The notes beneath the pieces are model-generated. The model made no database searches. It was not told the DNA's origin and saw only the letters and a program-made list of their open reading frames with translations. Below are positions 20,948 to 33,358 of a stretch of DNA of 64,000 bases, piece by piece; position 1 is the stretch's first letter, and each line of letters opens with the position of its first letter. The DNA comes from Vitis vinifera (Eukaryota > Streptophyta > Magnoliopsida > Vitales > Vitaceae), in assembly GCF_030704535.1 (NCBI RefSeq), contig NC_081818.1:2865001-2929000 (forward strand), given 5' to 3'. Made by a program: the position numbers and the translations under genes.

Positions 20948-22875
20948 TTAATTTCGGCTTCCCTTCCCAGCTAAGAACCCCATGTTGTCCCAGCACCATT
21001 CAGTTTCCTTCAAAATTTCCTTCCACACCCCTACTCCAAACGCCCCATAAGCCCTCTTTGCTCTCCAACCATGACCTTCTTGCCCATATTTCATCGTTAT
21101 CACTTGCTTCCAAAGATTATCTTTATCACAAGCGAATCTCCAAATCCATTTACCAAGCAAAGCTTTGTTCAAGAGTACTAGCTTCCTTAAGCCTAGCCCT
21201 CCCTTGTTCTTGTCTGCACAAATCATCTCCCACTTAATTAGATGAGCTTTCCTTTCCACGCTTCCCCTTCCCCAAAGGAAATTTCTTTGAACTTTTTCTA
21301 ATCTTCTAGCAACTGACTTAGGCATCTGGAAAAGAGACATATGATAGATTGGCATGCTAGCCAAGGTGTTCTTTATGAGAGTGATTCTCCCACCTTTGGA
21401 GATATATTGTCGTTTCCACCGTGCTAGTCTCCTCCTCACTTTCTCTTCCACCCCATCCCAAACAAAATGAGCTTTGTTAGGAGCCCCTAATGGCAAGCCC
21501 AAGTATTGAGAAGGCAACGAGCCCACCCTACACCCTAATTCCACTGCCATCTCCTCAATCTCCTCCACCACACCAACTGGGATAATTTCACTTTTGTCCA
21601 AATTAATCCTTAGGCATTGAAGTTGCTTCAAACCACAAAAGAATCCAGCTTAAATGTGTTAGATGCTCTTTATTAGCCTCATAGAACACAATTGTATCAT
21701 CAGCAAAGAAAAGATGAGAGATTTTTAGATTGTGTCTTCTATCACCCTGAATACTGCATCCTGAGAGGTAGCCGCCAGCAACCGCCCTCCTAATTAGGGC
21801 ATCTAGAACTTCCATTCCTAGAACAAAGAGGTAAGGAGATAAGTAATCCCCTTGACGAAGCCCTTTAGAACTCGGGAAAAATCCAGCTGGAACCCCATTA
21901 ACTAGAACTGAAAACTTAGCTGAAGATAAACAACTCCACATCCAACCCAACCACTTTGAGCCAAATCCCATTTTGTGTAAAGTCTTCAACAAAAACTGCC
22001 AGTTGATGCTATCGTACGCTTTCTCAATATCCAATTTACATATGAGCCATTTCTCTTTTCTTTTCTGCCACGAGTCTATCACTTTATTCGTAATTAAAGA
22101 AGCATCAAGGATTTGTCTTCCCATCATAAATGCATTCTGGGTTGGGGCTACCACTTTGCTTAACACTCTCTTGGGTCTATTAGCTAACACTTTAGCCAGC
22201 AATTTGTATAGCCCCTCCCCCCAAAGAGACTAATGGGTCTAAAATCCCCAAGATCAACCCCCCCCCCCCCCCCCCCCCTTTCTTAAGAATTAGAACCAGG
22301 AAAGTATTATTGAGATTTTTGAGAAAGGAGCTTTGCTCATGAAACTTCTTAAATATCTCCAAGATCTCCCCTTTCACAAAATCCCAACTACTTTGCCAAA
22401 ACGCCATAGTAAAACCATCCAGCCCAAGGGCTTTATCCCCATTCATCTCTATCAAGGTTGAATGGATCTCATTTTCAGAAAACAGAATCTCAAGATTCTC
22501 TGCTTCTTGCTGGCTGATATGATCTAATTGAATCCTCACAATATCCGTCTTCCACCCCGAGTCTTCAAAGAGCATCTGCTGATAAGCATTAGCAATCCCT
22601 TCCTTTACTTCCTGCTCCTCTAAGAGCCAAACCCCATCAACTTTAATTATGTCCAAGAAGTTATTGTTACAGTGGGCATTTGCCACCTGATGAAAAAATC
22701 CAGTATTTTTATCCCATTCCTTAAGCCATATCTCCCTTGAGAGTTGTCTCCAATGACTTTTTTCCAAAAGGACCCATTTTTTATAGCTTTCATTTGCTTC
22801 CTTTTTTAATTTTGTCTCCTCCAAAGACAAGCTTCTTTCACTTTCCACACGGTCCCAAAAATCCATTTGCTGCAA
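20948..22875 (-). pseudogene. LINE ORF2 reverse transcriptase, frameshifted
   Basis: Reverse-transcriptase motifs are clear: KALGLDGFTMAFWQ, DIEKAYDSINW, GLRQGDYLSPYLF, the FADD active site (HLFFADDTIVF) and LPLGAP. The frame changes near 22200, next to the C21 tract at 22258-22278, and again near 21620. Confidence 0.9.
22258..22278. repeat. C(21) homopolymer inside LINE reverse transcriptase
   Basis: Twenty-one consecutive C on the plus strand (poly-Gly codons on the minus strand). Related elements have a short KKGG-type segment here. It is a frameshift-prone tract and possibly of uncertain length in the assembly. Confidence 0.95.
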
Positions 22876-23010
22876 AGCTGAACTTTTATTGCCTTCCAGA
22901 TTTCCAAAGACCTCTCTATTCCAAACCTTTAGTTTTTGTTTGATCTATTTCATCTTTGCTGCCAATCTATAGCTAGTAGTGCCTCTTACCTCAATCCTCC
23001 TCCACCAATT

Positions 23011-23856
23011 TCAGATAAGGTCTAAAAAACCCTCAACCTTTAGCCACAGGTTTTCGAACTTGAAAGGAGAAGGACCTCTCCTTAGCTCGCCCCCTTCTAG
23101 AAGAATGGGGAAGTGGTTAGAAACAGGACAAGGCAGTCTTCTTTGAAGCACCCCATTGAACTGATCTAACCAACTAGGAGACACCAAAAACCTGTCCAGT
23201 CTTGCCCAAGACTGGTTGTTAAGGCCCCCGCTCCAAGTAAACACTCCCCCTTGCAACGGAAAATCTACCAACCTTAGGTCATCAATAATATAAGCAAACC
23301 TCATCATGGTCGGAGTTATTCTCCCTTGTCTGCTTTTTTCTCTTTGAAATAGGGTAATATTAAAGTCGCCCCCTAAGCACCAAGGCTCGTCCCAAATTCC
23401 TCTTACAACTCCAATCTCTTCCCACAAACATTCTCTTTTCTCTTTAGTGAAAGGACCATAGACTCCCGTAAACACCTAGACAATTTCATCTTCCACATTC
23501 TTGAATCTATAAGATAGAGAGTACTGGCCCTCCTCCCAATCCACAATTTCCAGCGATTTTTTATCCCAGCAAATCAACAGACCTCCCGCTGTCCCATCCG
23601 CATCCAAGGCCCTCCAATCTAAGAATCTTCCCAAGCCTAAACTTCTCACCACCCCCTCCGACATTGGCTAAATTTTTATCTCCTGAATACACAGTAAGTC
23701 AACTTTTTTATTCCTTATGAATGTCTTGATAATTTTCCTTTTGGACCTGTCATTTGCCCCCCTCACATTCCAACTTAACAACTTTAGCTTCATTAATCTA
23801 TTGCAATTTGATCCCATTTGTCTGTGAAGGGCCTTTTTGTTTATTCCCCTTCTCAT
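23011..23856 (-). pseudogene. LINE ORF2 endonuclease region, broken by stops
   Basis: Apurinic-type endonuclease motifs are in order: LLSWNVRGAN, LLCIQEIK, CLGGDFNI, GVFTWSGG, ARLDRFL and PCPVSNHFPIL. Two in-frame stop codons (around 23668 and 23476) split the domain into three pieces in the same frame, so no full-length protein can be made. Confidence 0.85.
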
Positions 23857-24429
23857 AATTAACTGAGCACTCTAGCCTCTTCAATTCCCTTTCAAATTTT
23901 GACTTCTCCATCAATTCTTTGCTATGAATTCTTTCTCGTCTCTTTCTCCTAAAAAGTGACTAAACTTCGCCAAGCTACTTTCCTCCCATCTGTCCTATTT
24001 CTCACTCCTGATCTCTTGAGGCTTTGTCATCTCTGAATCCCACTCCACCCCCCTAGCCAAATTACTGTCCTTAGTGAATTCTACCAAGTCCCAACATCCA
24101 TTGCCATCCACTCCGGGTCCAACTTCATTTATTTCCCCTAGCACCCCAGAGTGATCGTAAGACTCCCTCTCCGGAGCCCGATCAAAAGAATAAAGGATAA
24201 GATGAGAAGACCCATAGCCCCTTTTCCCCTCTATTCTTAGGCCAGAATCATACCTCATGGCTTCCTCTGCTAGAGCCTTGTCTGTTGCTGAGAGTATGGC
24301 TTTCTCCATTTTCTTCCTTATTTCCTCTGTTTCCCAAATAACTAAGCGTTCTCCCTCTGAAAAGCTCCTATTGCTAGCAATTCTGCATTCCAAGAGACAT
24401 TCCTTCTCCTGGGGTCTTTTAACTTTGTT

Positions 24430-24900
24430 TTGGGCCATGGACTTACTTGGTCTGGCCCCTTCCAACTCAGACATTGGGCCACTCCCATCATGAGCCCATC
24501 TTTTGGGCTGGCCAGCCTCTAGTCCAGCAGAGATAGCCACCACTTCCTTTAGTTTTAGGCTCATCACTGCATTCAGCCCACATGATCTCTTCTCTATGCC
24601 CTTAATCACTGGCACCTAGGCTCGGTCTGCTATCCCTTTCCAGCCCAAGTTCCTCTCCTGCAAGCCCAACCCCTTATCTAAATACGTCAGCACCTCGGGC
24701 CGTTTGAAAACTAATTCTTAGGCCATGGGCTTAATTGGTCTGGCCCCATCATGCATAGAACCATTCCCGTCAAAAGCCCATCTCTTGGATGGCCCAGCCT
24801 CTGACCCAACACCTTCATTCACCACTCCCTTTAACTTTAGGCCCATAAATTCTCTTTGTGAGCTCAGCCCACTGGCCCTCCTCACAGATCCCATGGGCGC
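24430..24900. repeat. Internal imperfect repeat in LINE ORF1 C-terminal region
   Basis: The minus-strand blocks at 24430-24600 and 24720-24880 encode related segments (GLEAGQPKRWAHDGSGPM and GSEAGPSKRWAFDGNGSM). This appears to be an internal duplication of the LINE. Confidence 0.6.
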
Positions 24901-25207
24901 TGATTCTTGGGCCCGATCAGCTATCACCTCCCGGCCCATACCTCTCTCCTGCATCCTCGTCCCCTCATCTGACTTCGAGGACCGATTCCAACTCCACGCG
25001 CGAGCCGGAGCGTGAGAAATTGTCACCCCTAACCTCCCCACTTTTTCGACTGTCAAACCTAATCTTCTTCACGGATGGCCTAAGCTCCCACTAGAGGACA
25101 AGGGCGTAAACTTCCTCCTCAACCCCAATCTCCAACATACTCAGCTTAGCTTCTCCGTCCATCTTAACCAAAATCCTAGCCCATTGGAGTTCTTCCAACT
25201 TCGCCAT

Positions 25208-26103
25208 CTACGGATCGATGGCAACGAAGCCACCACATTCATCCCCCACCCTACTCAACACAGTCGGGTTCCACAACGAGACTGGTACCTCAAAGATTCT
25301 AACGCATACTTCATTGCTTTGTTCCTCCTCCTCCCTGCAACCAGTCTTTGGACTCCAATGCTCAAATCTCAGCCTAAGCCCTCCCATCGTTCTCTCTCCT
25401 GAAAGAAGAGCACGTTGAGCTTCATCCAATAATTCAAATTCCAACAAAATTCTATTTCTCTCCAATCTTGCCAACCCTAACCTTCCTTTCAATCCCCAAG
25501 AGTTCGCCAGAAATTTCCCCAATTTCTCCAAATCTTCTCCATCGCCTGACCCAGGGTTCCAGCTCCCAACTAAACAATGTTCCAATTTTTCCAGATTCTA
25601 TGGATTTCCTCCCTCCATACCTTCACCTTAACTGAGCTTTTATCTCTGCAGATCGGTCTTTTCACCACTTTCGCGAACGTTCTCTTCACAACCAAGTTTC
25701 CACCGACCTTTTCTTCTTGTATGTTGTCCTTTCTGTCGATTGATCTTCGCAGTAGCTGTAGATTTTCCGCCATTGAAGCCCATCCCTTTTTTCCTCCTCT
25801 ACCTTTTGGGATGTAGATACAGTATTGCTTTCGTTCCAAGTCGGTTACCCCTAGACGGAGGAAGCACCCCGCTCTATTTGGGCTTCGTAGCAAAGAGTAG
25901 GATTTCCCCTGTTCCTTCCATTCCCTTTCCCATCTGTCTTCTTTCTCGTCCATTATGTAGTGGTGTAAGCCCTCCATTAGGAACCCTAAGCTCTCCACTC
26001 CCACTCTGACCCAAGACGAGACTCCTCCCTTACTTTCCTCTATGAATATTTGGGGTTTTCCTCTTCTCTCTATTAACGCAAGCTCGAACACCTTGGACTC
26101 CAC
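25208..26103 (-). pseudogene. LINE ORF1 (DUF4283-type), frameshifted
   Basis: The first part (26103-25570) begins near MESKVFELALIERRGKPQI. The frame shifts at about 25575-25585 and continues as MEHCLVGSWNPG and RLRFEHWSP. This layout, DUF4283 in ORF1, is typical of plant L1 LINEs. Further ORF1-like sequence (25200 to about 24000) is broken and contains two related copies of a KRWAxDGxGxM block. Confidence 0.75.
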
Positions 26104-26266
26104 TACGAACCTGTTCCCCCTTCGTCTTCTTCAAGGCCCCTCCTTATCTTCAGCTCCCTCGCCGGCGTATTCTCGCCTTCTCCCTTCATCACGTTCTCGC
26201 TCGCCGCCGCGCTCTCGCTCTCTCTCTCCTATTCCACCCAATCAATTGGGAGTCACCTTAAAACTT

Positions 26267-26998
26267 GGAGGAGCTTCTGATGAATATCAGGGATACACTC
26301 CCTTGGAGGTAGGTTTCCCACTGAGAGAGCTTCCTGGAAACTGTGATTTGGGGACAAATTCCAAACAAAGCTGGCTTTCTTTTCATGGATCATGAGTTTG
26401 TTGGCATTGTCTAGCTGGTTGAAACATTCAACTCCTTGTATGTAGCTTGTCATATATGATAAACAAAGAAGGGGCCCAATCCTTTGGCATATAAGCTTGG
26501 TTATTTGCTGCTCCCATACAATAGGCTGATCTGCTGCCATGACTAGTAGTGAAGCAAGATGAAATCCAATGCCTGTTTTTGTGGCTTATAAGCTCAGTAA
26601 ATAAACCTGGCAACATTACTTGAAGCATTGGTCAGACAAGTATCACAAGTGCAGTTGGAACAAATTCCATTCTTATAGTTTAAAGTTCACTAAATGGAAC
26701 ATTATTACAGGTCCCTTCTGTGTTTGATTTACAACATTCATCAACCATTTTAGAAGCCACATATTTACAAAATCGGCTAAAGTAAAAGGAATGAACACAG
26801 GACAAATGGCACCAAGGGACTTCCTTGCTTCGTTCATTAGGATCACAACCGTCATGTTAGAATTACAGTCTATATTCCCTTGAGAAAAATAAATAATATG
26901 GACATCATTGCAAGGAAAGCCACCACACACAAACCCATGAAAATGCGGACAAATCTGCAGTAGAAGCTAACTTAGCTCCACAATTTATTTTTTTTGAA
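26267..26998. other. 3' flank of the F-box/LysM gene
   Basis: Holds the presumed 3' UTR of the gene ending at 26999. I see no further gene. Confidence 0.4.
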
Positions 26999-29900
26999 CT
27001 AGGACAGGCCTGCATGCCTTTCCCACCTAAGGTCTTCAGAGAATTCTGAGATTGCAGCTCGAGGGTCACCATTTGATATAGACAAGTAGTATTGGGCAGT
27101 TCCATCATCTATTTGCATGCTTCTCTTCAAGGACTCAATTACCCTTCTCCTGCCTTGCTCAGAGGAGACCTTATTCAACAAAGAGTTGAGCTTTTTGTCA
27201 GGCCCACCTTCCAGATACAGCACCGCTACTTCCCTTTTTGCATAGGAATCCAGCTCTATGTAGCAGATGGCATTGATAAGAATATCTGGTTTGCTTACAG
27301 GGATCAGTAACCTCTCCCTCGAGTATATGCCATGATCACTCATCATGTTGTTTAAACGTTTTATGTCCATAACCTGCAAACACAAGAAAAATGTTTTCAG
27401 GACAGCAATGCATTCTTCTGGTTAACAACAAAAGGGGGTAAACGAAGAAGCTTTCCTTCAAGAAGTGAAAATCTAAATAGTGGAAAATGATAGCAGAAAA
27501 TCAATCTCTGTGCAATCAAGGAATGTATAACTATGGGAACAAAAGTTGCCACAACAGGGAAGACTGATCTCCATCATTGAATCATTCAGCATGCTACAGT
27601 CAATGTTAAGGCCTCTAAGAAAAATGGGATAACACAAAAAACAAGTAACGAGGCTGTGCCAAATATTGCACTTTTGAATTAACATCTATCTTTCAAATTT
27701 ATATAAGAATATTAACTTATTCAACCCTGTAATTTGATTTCATCCAGTCATTTCTTAACTATTACTAGCCAACACAAAAATCCCATCTCTCTCAATTATT
27801 CTCACCACTAATGGAGGTATTCTATTACACACACCTTCATGGAGGAGTCTCATGGAGGTTCAGACCCCAGACCACCTGCACAAAGTAGATAGATGACACC
27901 ACCCAGGCAAAGGAAGAAAGTTACTAGCTTAGGTTTATTTATTTATTTATTAAAAAACATTATTGTTTCTATCGTTTCCACTTTGAAGGGGTCAAAATGA
28001 GGACTTCCTATGGGATGTCCCTCCCAAGCAACACTCTTGGCCAAGCACACTGTGCTGAGTTCTCATGGGATCTGATGCATTAGTTCTTGTATGGTTGCAC
28101 CCTAGAGCTTACTAGATAAGTTCAAGAGGCTGGATTTATCTAGAAGCTATTATTGAGGATTTTAAATCCCTTTGTCAGAATAACATGTAGCAATACTATT
28201 ATTTACAATTTTTTTGTTTTTTGATAGGTATTATATACAATATTCCAATGAAGTTTTACCTGAGGTCAATTTCAATAGTTTTCAACATTCTTTCCCCTAG
28301 CTTTCAAACTCCTATGAGCATTTTTCTTCCCTCAAACCCCAATCTTACCTGTTGGCATTCATACTGACCGTAATGATTTATTTCCACTTTCTTCATCTAA
28401 CTTTCTTTTCCCAGATTTCTCAAGAAGCTTTTTTTTTTTATATATAAGTAAAAGAGAAGAAATTGTATAGAAAAGAGACGCTAAAATAGCAACTCAAAAA
28501 AATTCAGAAGAGATGCACCCCCCACCCCAGCTGGGACAAAAAAACGGCCATCAAAAGCGGAGGAGCCAAAAAAACCACCCTCATCGAGATCCCACCCAAT
28601 CAATGAAACCAACTAAAGTCAAAGGACCATCTTTTATGAATAATTTCGTCTCCGACCATAGAAAATAAACAAAAGAGCTCTTAAGTCTTTGAATGGACAG
28701 CACATTATCTTCAAATGCAATTTTGTTCTTTGTCTTCAAAACCGTCCAAAAAATACATAAAGGGTCTGCTCTCCAAACTTCCCTTCTCTTTTTTCCCACA
28801 AAGACTCATCCCAGCCCAAGAGCGTCATCTTAACAGATTTCTCAAGAAGCTTAAAGAGGCAATTAATGCTCACACAAACCCTAGCTTGTTATTCTGACGT
28901 TCTCCACCAGACTCTCTTTCCCCTACTTTCTCAAATCCCTACATGCGGATTTATGGTTTGTTTGTGGCTTCTCTACAACTCTAGCTCTAGCCCCAAATGG
29001 ACCATAATCAACAAATCTAGGGATTTAATACCTGATCATTTCTTCAATTCAATCCACTGTATGCCTGTCCATGCCAATTCTCCATCAATCTACTTCCAAC
29101 TCGGATGGAAAACCATCATTCCCCAATTAGCATATAAAAGAAATCAAAAGATGCAGAGACTTGAGCATTGAGAGAAACCACATTATGGACAATGCCAAAG
29201 GTTAGGACCATATTTAACTTGTGTCTCCTGGGGCCCTGTTTTAATGGTATCAGCATCAGGTAATAACCTTCATAATAAGGCTGAAAGAGTGCAAGACATG
29301 CAATCCTACCCTTTCACCCAACTTACTGTGTAGCTAGCTAGAAACCCTAATTAGCTTATAAAAGAAATCAAAAGATGCAGAGACTTGAGTATTGAGAGAA
29401 ACCACATCATGAAAAATGCCAAAGGTTAGGACCATATTTAACTTGTGTCTCCTGGGGCCCTGTTTTAATGGTATCAGCATCAGGTAATAACCTTCATAAT
29501 AAGGCTGAAAGAGTGCAAGACATGCAATCCTACCCTTTCACCCAACTTACTGTGTAGCTAGCTAGAAACCCCCAAATCAAACTTGAAGGCGTGAAGAAGC
29601 CCTCCCAAATACAAACTGACCCAAAGCAAAGTTGTATGACCATTGATCTGCTATAACAGCTTGCTTTCATGCATTTTAAGGTCCCTAAGAAACACTTAGC
29701 ATCTGTTTGTAAACCACTTGGGCAAGCCAGTACTCACCAACTATCTTATAAGTTCCCTAATTCGAAATATTATTGCAGAAGTGGGTTGTGACATTCATTG
29801 ATCTTGCAGTACGCATGTATATCTAGTATGGTATCATCTTGCATAGACCTTCTTTTTACTAGTGTTAAAATGCTTCTATGCGATTTTATTTTATTTTATT

Positions 29901-30642
29901 TTATTTGTGCTCCTTCATTATCAAAGCAATGAATGGACAATAGAAGATTCTAAATTCCTCTCTTTTCCATGCTATCTCAGCAGCCAAACAGCCAAATCGG
30001 ATTTGATATCTGAACTAAATTAACTAAACCACCAAATGGAGAGATAATGTCCGCTTGGTAGCTGAGAAATCAAAGAAAAAAAAAAGAAAATTCTGAGTTC
30101 GAATCCCATATTCCAGTTGCATTGAAAATAATCAAAATCAAATACATTAGTCTAACAACCAGAACATTTGGCTTCTTTTCGTTTTTTCCTTCATTTTCTA
30201 GAAAACCAAACAATACCTGAACAGAGTATTTCACGGCAAGGCTAGCAACAGAGTCACCGCGCACCAACCGATGAGAGATTGCAAATTTTCCAAGACTATC
30301 ATCTCTCCAGAAGCTTCCGGAGCTCGGAATTCCAACCACGTCCTTCAATTTCCACGGAGCCCTAAAAGCTCGAACCTGGATCCCTCTGTCCGAGGCCACC
30401 AAGTTCCAGACTCGGCACACGCAACTCGCCCGAGCTAGATCGGCAACCGGAAGCCTCTCGAAAATGCCCCTGAGGACGTCCTGGCAGGTGAGGGCCGAGA
30501 AGTGCGAGTTCATCGCAGAAATGACGGCGTCGGAGTCGCCGGAAGTGGATGCTTGGAAGGTGGAGCCTAAGGTTAGGGTTTCAGAGAAGTTGGGCATGAG
30601 GTGTTTGAGGAATTCCTCTTCTTCATCGCCGCAACATCCCAT
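26999..30642 (-). CDS. F-box protein with LysM domain
   Basis: Two exons, 30642-30217 and 27373-26999, give 142 + 124 = 266 residues. The start MGCCGDEEEEFLKHL is the first Met before the F-box. The F-box (about 47-85: LTCQDVLRGIFERLPV, LARASCVCRVWNLVAS) should bind SKP1 in an SCF ubiquitin ligase. A LysM domain follows (about 119-167: HRLVRGDSVASLAVKYSVQ, then the second exon with NNMMSDHGIYSRERLLIPV). The phase-0 intron cuts the LysM domain. There is no signal peptide, so the LysM is intracellular. The architecture matches Arabidopsis At1g55000; its substrate is not known to me. The intron (27374-30216, 2.84 kb) holds a LINE tail and a recent tandem duplication. Confidence 0.9.
28431..28833 (-). 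mobile_element. 5'-truncated LINE tail in the F-box/LysM intron
   Basis: A 403 bp piece of the 3' end of a LINE related to the full-length one: MGKKRREVWRADPLCIFWTV aligns with MGKKRKKIWKSIPLCIFWTV at 20347. Poly(A) is at the left end. A perfect 19 bp target-site duplication, CAGATTTCTCAAGAAGCTT, lies at 28412-28430 and 28834-28852. Confidence 0.93.
29125..29571. repeat. Nearly identical 224 bp tandem duplication in an intron
   Basis: 29125-29348 and 29349-29571 differ at only a few positions by eye (for example GCATATAAAAG and GCTTATAAAAG). Recent event. Confidence 0.93.
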
Positions 30643-33358
30643 TTTGAGGTCCGTTTGGACGCCGAGAAAATGGGTTGCCTGCAACAGATAGAGCCGAAAG
30701 AATCGAGTCAAAAATTTTCCATTTTTTCCCCAATTCTCTAGAGAGCCAAACAGAGGATTTAAGGAACGAGATACATGGACGCTGGCTTACTTCAGTCAAG
30801 TGGTATATCGATAACAGGAACGTCCGTTTTGACTGTCCGGTGGATCCGGTGCACCATCCCTTTGGTGCACCGGGCCTCAGGAAATTATTTTGAAAATTCC
30901 TCAAGGATTTTATTGAATTTAATTTATTGGCTATTTAAAAGTAAAAATAAATATTTATTTTTTAAGATATCATATTTTCTAACTTTTTTTTATAACTTAT
31001 ATGAGAATTCTTTACTAATATAATTTCTACTTTAACACCTAACTAAAATTCAAAGCAAATGATTATGTTAAATAAGGTGAAACTTGGAATCATTCTAATG
31101 ATTCAATCATAATTATCTTATTTGCATCGGTTTGTATTTAGTCTATTTCGTTTTATTCATCGGATGATCTACAAAAATAATTTGTTTTTTTATTCATTTT
31201 CTTAGTATCAAATGTATATTATTTTGTATATTTTGATACATTAATTATTTGAAAAAACAAATGCATTGAAATTGTTCTTAACTTGATAAAACATATCTTT
31301 CTTATTAATTATTCAATCCATCTTGTATTTTTATTACTATTGATACTAATATATTGATTCATACCTTGATATCGACCTTTTTTCTAAAGCAAAAATGGAT
31401 GTGTATTGTGATTATAAGAATTATATTGGGTGATTATTTCAATCTGCCAATAATCTCTCCTCGAACTAAACCATTAATGTTTGAATTCATGACTTTAACT
31501 TTACTACCACTTGTAAGACCTTAACCGCTACCAACTATGCTAAAAACAATTATTGTCACAAAAAATGCATATCCTTACCTTGTAATATATTCATCAAAAC
31601 GCCCTACGACATTCGAATACAAAGAGAGTTGATGAATGCGGCCAACCTCCTATCTGTCAACGATTATTTAGTTGTAATGTTGATCCATGAATACAAGAGT
31701 CATTCTTATTTTTATAATCAATAGATATAAGATAAAAGTCCATATCTACAATATTTTTAAAAATGTTCTTATTTGTTCGTAATCAATTCTGTTAGTTGTA
31801 ATTAATGAATTGATTTTCTTTTTGAGATAAATCTCATTTGATTAAATATTTTTTTCGATTTTGAGTCATACTATGACTACATTTGGTATTGATTCTATAA
31901 AGTGTTTTTGACATTTTTTAACACTTGGGAAATTTTTATTTTTAAAGTATTAAAAAAACTTAAAACACTTCCTAAAATCATTATCAAACGTCTTCTATAT
32001 GATTAATGAGTTAAAACTATTTTTGTTTATAAAGAAAAAAAAATTATCCAAAATATAATTGAAATATTACTAATATTTCAACTTTACATAAGGTAGTATT
32101 ATATTTGGTTTTAAGAAAGTATTAAAAAAATTATTTTCTCGTGTTTGAATCAACTATAGAAAATACCAAAAAATAGAATAAAATAAATTTAAAACTAATA
32201 TTTTAAAAATTATTTATTTTTATATTAAAAAAAGTGAAATTGAGGATGCAATACTTGATATTAAATCCTATCTCTAGACGAGCTCAGAAAATAATTTTTA
32301 ATACTTTGATTGCCTTTTAATTAAGTTTTTTCAACTCGAATTTAATTTAAGAAAATAATTTTTAATACTTGAGTCGACTTTTAATTAAGTTTTTTCAACT
32401 GGAATTTAATTTAAGTTGAGTTTATATTAAGGTTTAGACAACCAAAATCTAACCAACTGATTTAATATTTTTATAATATTTATAAATTTTTATTCTCTCA
32501 TAAATTTTTAGATTTTTTTTAAATAATAAACTATAATCATATATGTACATTTTTCATTTTTTTTGAAAATATATGTAATTTTTTTTTTTTTACTATTTTG
32601 GAATTGTGTCTCTTTACTATTTGAAATTGGATATAAATACATTGGTATTTTTTTTTGAAAAACATTATGAATAAATTTTGATTTATACAACATGAAAACT
32701 AAAAAAATAACCTTGGATCAAATACCTCGGATTGTGTTAGACTCGAATTGATTATTTTTTAATTCATATTAGTTTCACATTAACCATCAACCCAACCAAC
32801 CTACCAAGTTAGCATTGTAGTTAAAATATGTGAAATCACTTTGAAATAGTATATAAAAATGAGTTATTGATTTTACGTTTTTTATTTTATTTTTTTCTTT
32901 ATATTTTCTTTCCCTCGCATTTTCTCTCAATTTTTCCAGAACCAAACATAGTCCGAGCAAATAAATATAAATAGATGATCATAATCATTCCAAAATCATG
33001 GGTATCACACTTTCAGAAATAATAGAATCCAGACAAGCTTGAGTCAACCAGTGTCTCATTGCAACCAAAGAGCTTAGTTACAAACTTACAAAGTACAGAA
33101 AACAACAAACTAGATGTAACTTGTAAGTGAAGATAAATCAGAAGACTACCCAATTTGATAGATAAGCTGGTCTTCACAAACATTCACTGATAAGTCAAAA
33201 GCTTCAAAGCTTCAAAACAACAATCTCTCTCACTATGATTCTGGCATAGAGAACTTCGAAGAGAATGGCACAGTATGATACCAGAGAAGCAACACCCAGG
33301 GATCTGAGGGAAGCTCATGCCTGGTAGGGTTCACTTGTGAATGTTAGTAGGAAATGGA
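30643..33358. other. Intergenic region between the F-box/LysM and AXR4 genes
   Basis: 30643-30890 is the promoter side of the F-box/LysM gene and includes AACGTCCGTTTT near 30818. 30900-33000 is very AT-rich with no coding sequence recognised. 33000-33358 is the likely 3' UTR of AXR4. Confidence 0.5.
32287..32414. repeat. 64 bp tandem duplication
   Basis: GAAAATAATTTTTAATACTT through GAATTTAATTTAA is repeated at 32287-32350 and 32351-32414. Confidence 0.85.

Larger units (their letters stand above)
20003..26247 (-). mobile_element. Full-length L1-type LINE retrotransposon, inactive
   Basis: A 6245 bp element, transcribed on the minus strand, with its poly(A) at the left end (T run 20001-20010). 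It is flanked by a 19 bp target-site duplication GGGAGTCRCCTTAAAACTT (19984-20002 and 26248-26266, one mismatch). The order is ORF1 (DUF4283-like), endonuclease, reverse transcriptase and C-terminal zf-RVT-like region, as in plant L1 elements. Several in-frame stops and frameshifts inactivate it. It lies about 730 bp beyond the stop of the F-box/LysM gene in the same orientation. The single TSD mismatch suggests moderate age. Confidence 0.92.

Noticed and set aside
23995-25056. Two minus-strand ORFs (206 and 112 codons) as independent host genes
   Set aside because: They lie between the LINE's ORF1 start and its endonuclease, resemble each other, and fall inside the target-site duplications. 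They are LINE ORF1 remnants.
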